NCBI RefSeq assembly: GCF_004379255.2
Contig: NC_056049.1
Coordinates: 9,176,001 to 9,240,000 of the forward strand
From: Salvia splendens
Lineage: Eukaryota; Streptophyta; Magnoliopsida; Lamiales; Lamiaceae
DNA: 64,000 bases
Reading direction: 5' to 3'
This document shows positions 62,522-64,000 of the stretch, in pieces. The notes beneath the pieces are model-generated. The model made no database searches and was not told the origin of the DNA. It saw only the letters and a program-made list of their open reading frames with translations. Numbering within the stretch: position 1 is the first letter of the stretch; every line of letters begins with the position of its first letter. Position numbers and translations under genes: made by a program.

Positions 62522-64000
62522 ATGAGAAGCAGTTCGGCTCCTGACCAGGGGAGACCGAAGATACTTCAGCGAGGATCTATACTCGTAACCACTCGTTCTG
62601 GCCTGTCGACCACCTTATCTGACCTAGGCACGAGTAGTGACGAAGAGAAGGGCACCATAGAGGGACCGATACCAGAAGAGATACCACGGTTGGAAGGCAA
62701 CCCAAGGGAAATGGCCAACCAGGGAGATGAGGACCCGGAGATCGGGACGCTGAACGCGCATACTGAAGGAGAACCCCCGCAAGCCATAGTCGTTACTCCA
62801 GGGCAAAACGCCTGCGATGTGAAGCCTCATGTGATCGCGATCCTGCCTACGTACTGCGGGAAGAGCTACGAAGGGCCGTATGAGTTTCTTCATGAGTTTT
62901 GCAAAATTTGTAGGGCGCAGAGGAGACCAGCAGGAGCAACTGAGGATGATTATAGGCTGAAGGCTTTGCCATTTGTGCTCAAGGGGGAAGCTAACACCTG
63001 GTTCATGCGCCTGCCCCCCAACTCTATTGAGACTTGGGCCGATTTCAAGTCAGCATTTCTGGGCGAGTTTTTTCCGTCATCCAAGACAAGCGCGCTGAAG
63101 AGGGAAATAACTAATGTGAAGCAAGGGTATGATGAGCCCTTGAGTGATTATTGGGCAAGACACATGGGTCTTTTAGAATCATGTCCCAACCATCGCATGG
63201 CGGACATTGAAGTACATCATACTTTCTACGAAGGCATGAACGCGGTAACCAAGGACCTGGCAAATTCATCGTCAGGAGGAAGCTTCACGCAATTACGGGT
63301 TAGCGAAGCAAAGAGAGTCCTAAGGAAGCTATTGAATGCAAAGAAAGAGTATGACCATTCAAGGGAAGGATACAACCGAGAGTGGGCTGCCGTTGCCTCA
63401 GTTACTGATCAGGAAAATACACTGGAACAGAAAATGGATTTGAAAATGGATGAGCTGAAGAAGTCACTTCTGAGTGCGATCGAGAAGAGCACTCCACCAC
63501 CTTCCCCAGCTGGGAATTACAAGGGTGCAGAGCAGGGAAATCAAGGACCGAACTATGATCAGCCTAATGATTTCGGGAATATGGAGCAAGTTAATGCTGC
63601 GGGGTACTTCAATTCTAGTGGGCATTGGATTCAAGGTAGGCAACGGGATGCACCATGGAGGGATCATCCAAACTTCCGATGGGGTGACGGGAGCCAAAAT
63701 CAGAACCAAGGTCAGAACCAGTATAACCCTCATCCGAACCAAAACCCTAACCGTGGACCAGCAAACCCAGACTACCAGCCCAACTGGTCAAGAAGAAACC
63801 AACATTCCCAAAACCAAAACTCACAAAACCAGAACCCGAACCCTGTCTATGTGCCACCCCACCAGAGAAACTTCCAAAACTTCCAAAATCAGCCAAACCC
63901 AGGACCCCAAAACCATCAGAACCAAAATCAATTCCAAGGCCAGCACCAGAATCAATATCCTCAAGATCAGTACACCCCTCCTGCCCAGTATAACCAATAC
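62522..64000 (+). CDS. Athila gag (partial, open at the window edge)
   Basis: ATG 62522; at least 493 codons with no stop to base 64000. Starts MRSSSAPDQGRPKILQRGS, then the gag core: YCGKSYEGPYEFLHEFCKIC, DYRLKALPFVLKGEANTWF, TWADFKSAFLGEFFP, KREITNVKQGYDEPLSDYW, FYEGMNAVTKDL. From about residue 400 the protein becomes extremely Asn/Gln/Pro-rich with repeated QNQN words, a feature of Athila gag linkers. The frame is intact so far, which suggests a fairly young element. The protein forms the retrotransposon particle. Confidence 0.85.
   Translation, partial: MRSSSAPDQGRPKILQRGSILVTTRSGLSTTLSDLGTSSDEEKGTIEGPIPEEIPRLEGNPREMANQGDEDPEIGTLNAHTEGEPPQAIVVTPGQNACDVKPHVIAILPTYCGKSYEGPYEFLHEFCKICRAQRRPAGATEDDYRLKALPFVLKGEANTWFMRLPPNSIETWADFKSAFLGEFFPSSKTSALKREITNVKQGYDEPLSDYWARHMGLLESCPNHRMADIEVHHTFYEGMNAVTKDLANSSSGGSFTQLRVSEAKRVLRKLLNAKKEYDHSREGYNREWAAVASVTDQENTLEQKMDLKMDELKKSLLSAIEKSTPPPSPAGNYKGAEQGNQGPNYDQPNDFGNMEQVNAAGYFNSSGHWIQGRQRDAPWRDHPNFRWGDGSQNQNQGQNQYNPHPNQNPNRGPANPDYQPNWSRRNQHSQNQNSQNQNPNPVYVPPHQRNFQNFQNQPNPGPQNHQNQNQFQGQHQNQYPQDQYTPPAQYNQY

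Larger units (their letters stand above)
60961..64000 (+). mobile_element. Ty3/gypsy Athila-type element, 5' part, running off the window
   Basis: LTR, PBS of the Athila/Tat type and a long open gag, all on the plus strand. Inserted in the chromovirus pol region. Protease, RT and the rest are expected to the right of the window. Confidence 0.82.

Overview
The window is nuclear DNA of a flowering plant. Intron-containing genes with GT-AG junctions, a plastid-targeted VDE-related protein, several LTR retrotransposon lineages and many Stowaway-like MITEs all point that way. A eudicot, perhaps Lamiales, fits the general character of the genes, but that is an inference and no sequence here proves it. 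Roughly a third or more of the window is transposon. All exon junctions were placed by eye from reading frame and splice consensus.

Layout. 0.5-2.3 kb: violaxanthin de-epoxidase-related gene (+). 2.4-4.2 kb: fold-back repeat and AT-rich DNA. 4.2-6.5 kb: GPI-anchored beta-1,3-glucanase with an X8 domain (-), with a MITE in its intron. 8.2-8.6 kb: decayed Myb-like gene of PIF/Harbinger origin (-). 9.3-23.1 kb: a small conserved plant gene (+) whose first intron holds an 11,025-bp Ty3/gypsy Tat-lineage element (9683-20707, coding on -). The element has a perfect 5-bp target duplication, LTRs that differ at one base, an in-frame UAG between gag-pro and pol, and two genes on its opposite strand. 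24.2-26.1 kb: MGC-anchored CDK-like kinase (+). 27.1-27.4 kb: unrecognised 118-aa protein (-), with decayed relatives near 29 and 38 kb. 31.9-33.8 kb: non-autonomous PIF/Harbinger element carrying only a broken Myb-like ORF. 34.2-35.7 kb: duplicated first exon of the proteasome gene RPN5 next to a broken class III peroxidase. 39.3-48.7 kb: second RPN5 copy, with all ten exons but also a lost start, a nonsense codon and a frameshift; a Ty1/copia element sits in its 5' UTR and a hAT-like element is nested in that element's LTR. 49.1-50.5 kb: broken ERF transcription factor (-). 50.8-56.7 kb: MuDR-like element with a plant-mobile-domain gene (+) and a MULE transposase (-) facing each other. The transposase is cut by a chromovirus (56.7-61.0 kb), which is itself cut by an Athila-type element that runs off the right edge.

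Intact host genes appear to be only the VDE-related gene, the glucanase, the small conserved gene with the Tat insertion, the kinase and possibly the 118-aa protein. The most unusual features are the Tat element (readthrough-type stop plus spliced antisense genes lying in sense with the host gene), the RPN5 locus (two partial copies, neither complete) and the three-deep nest at the right end.
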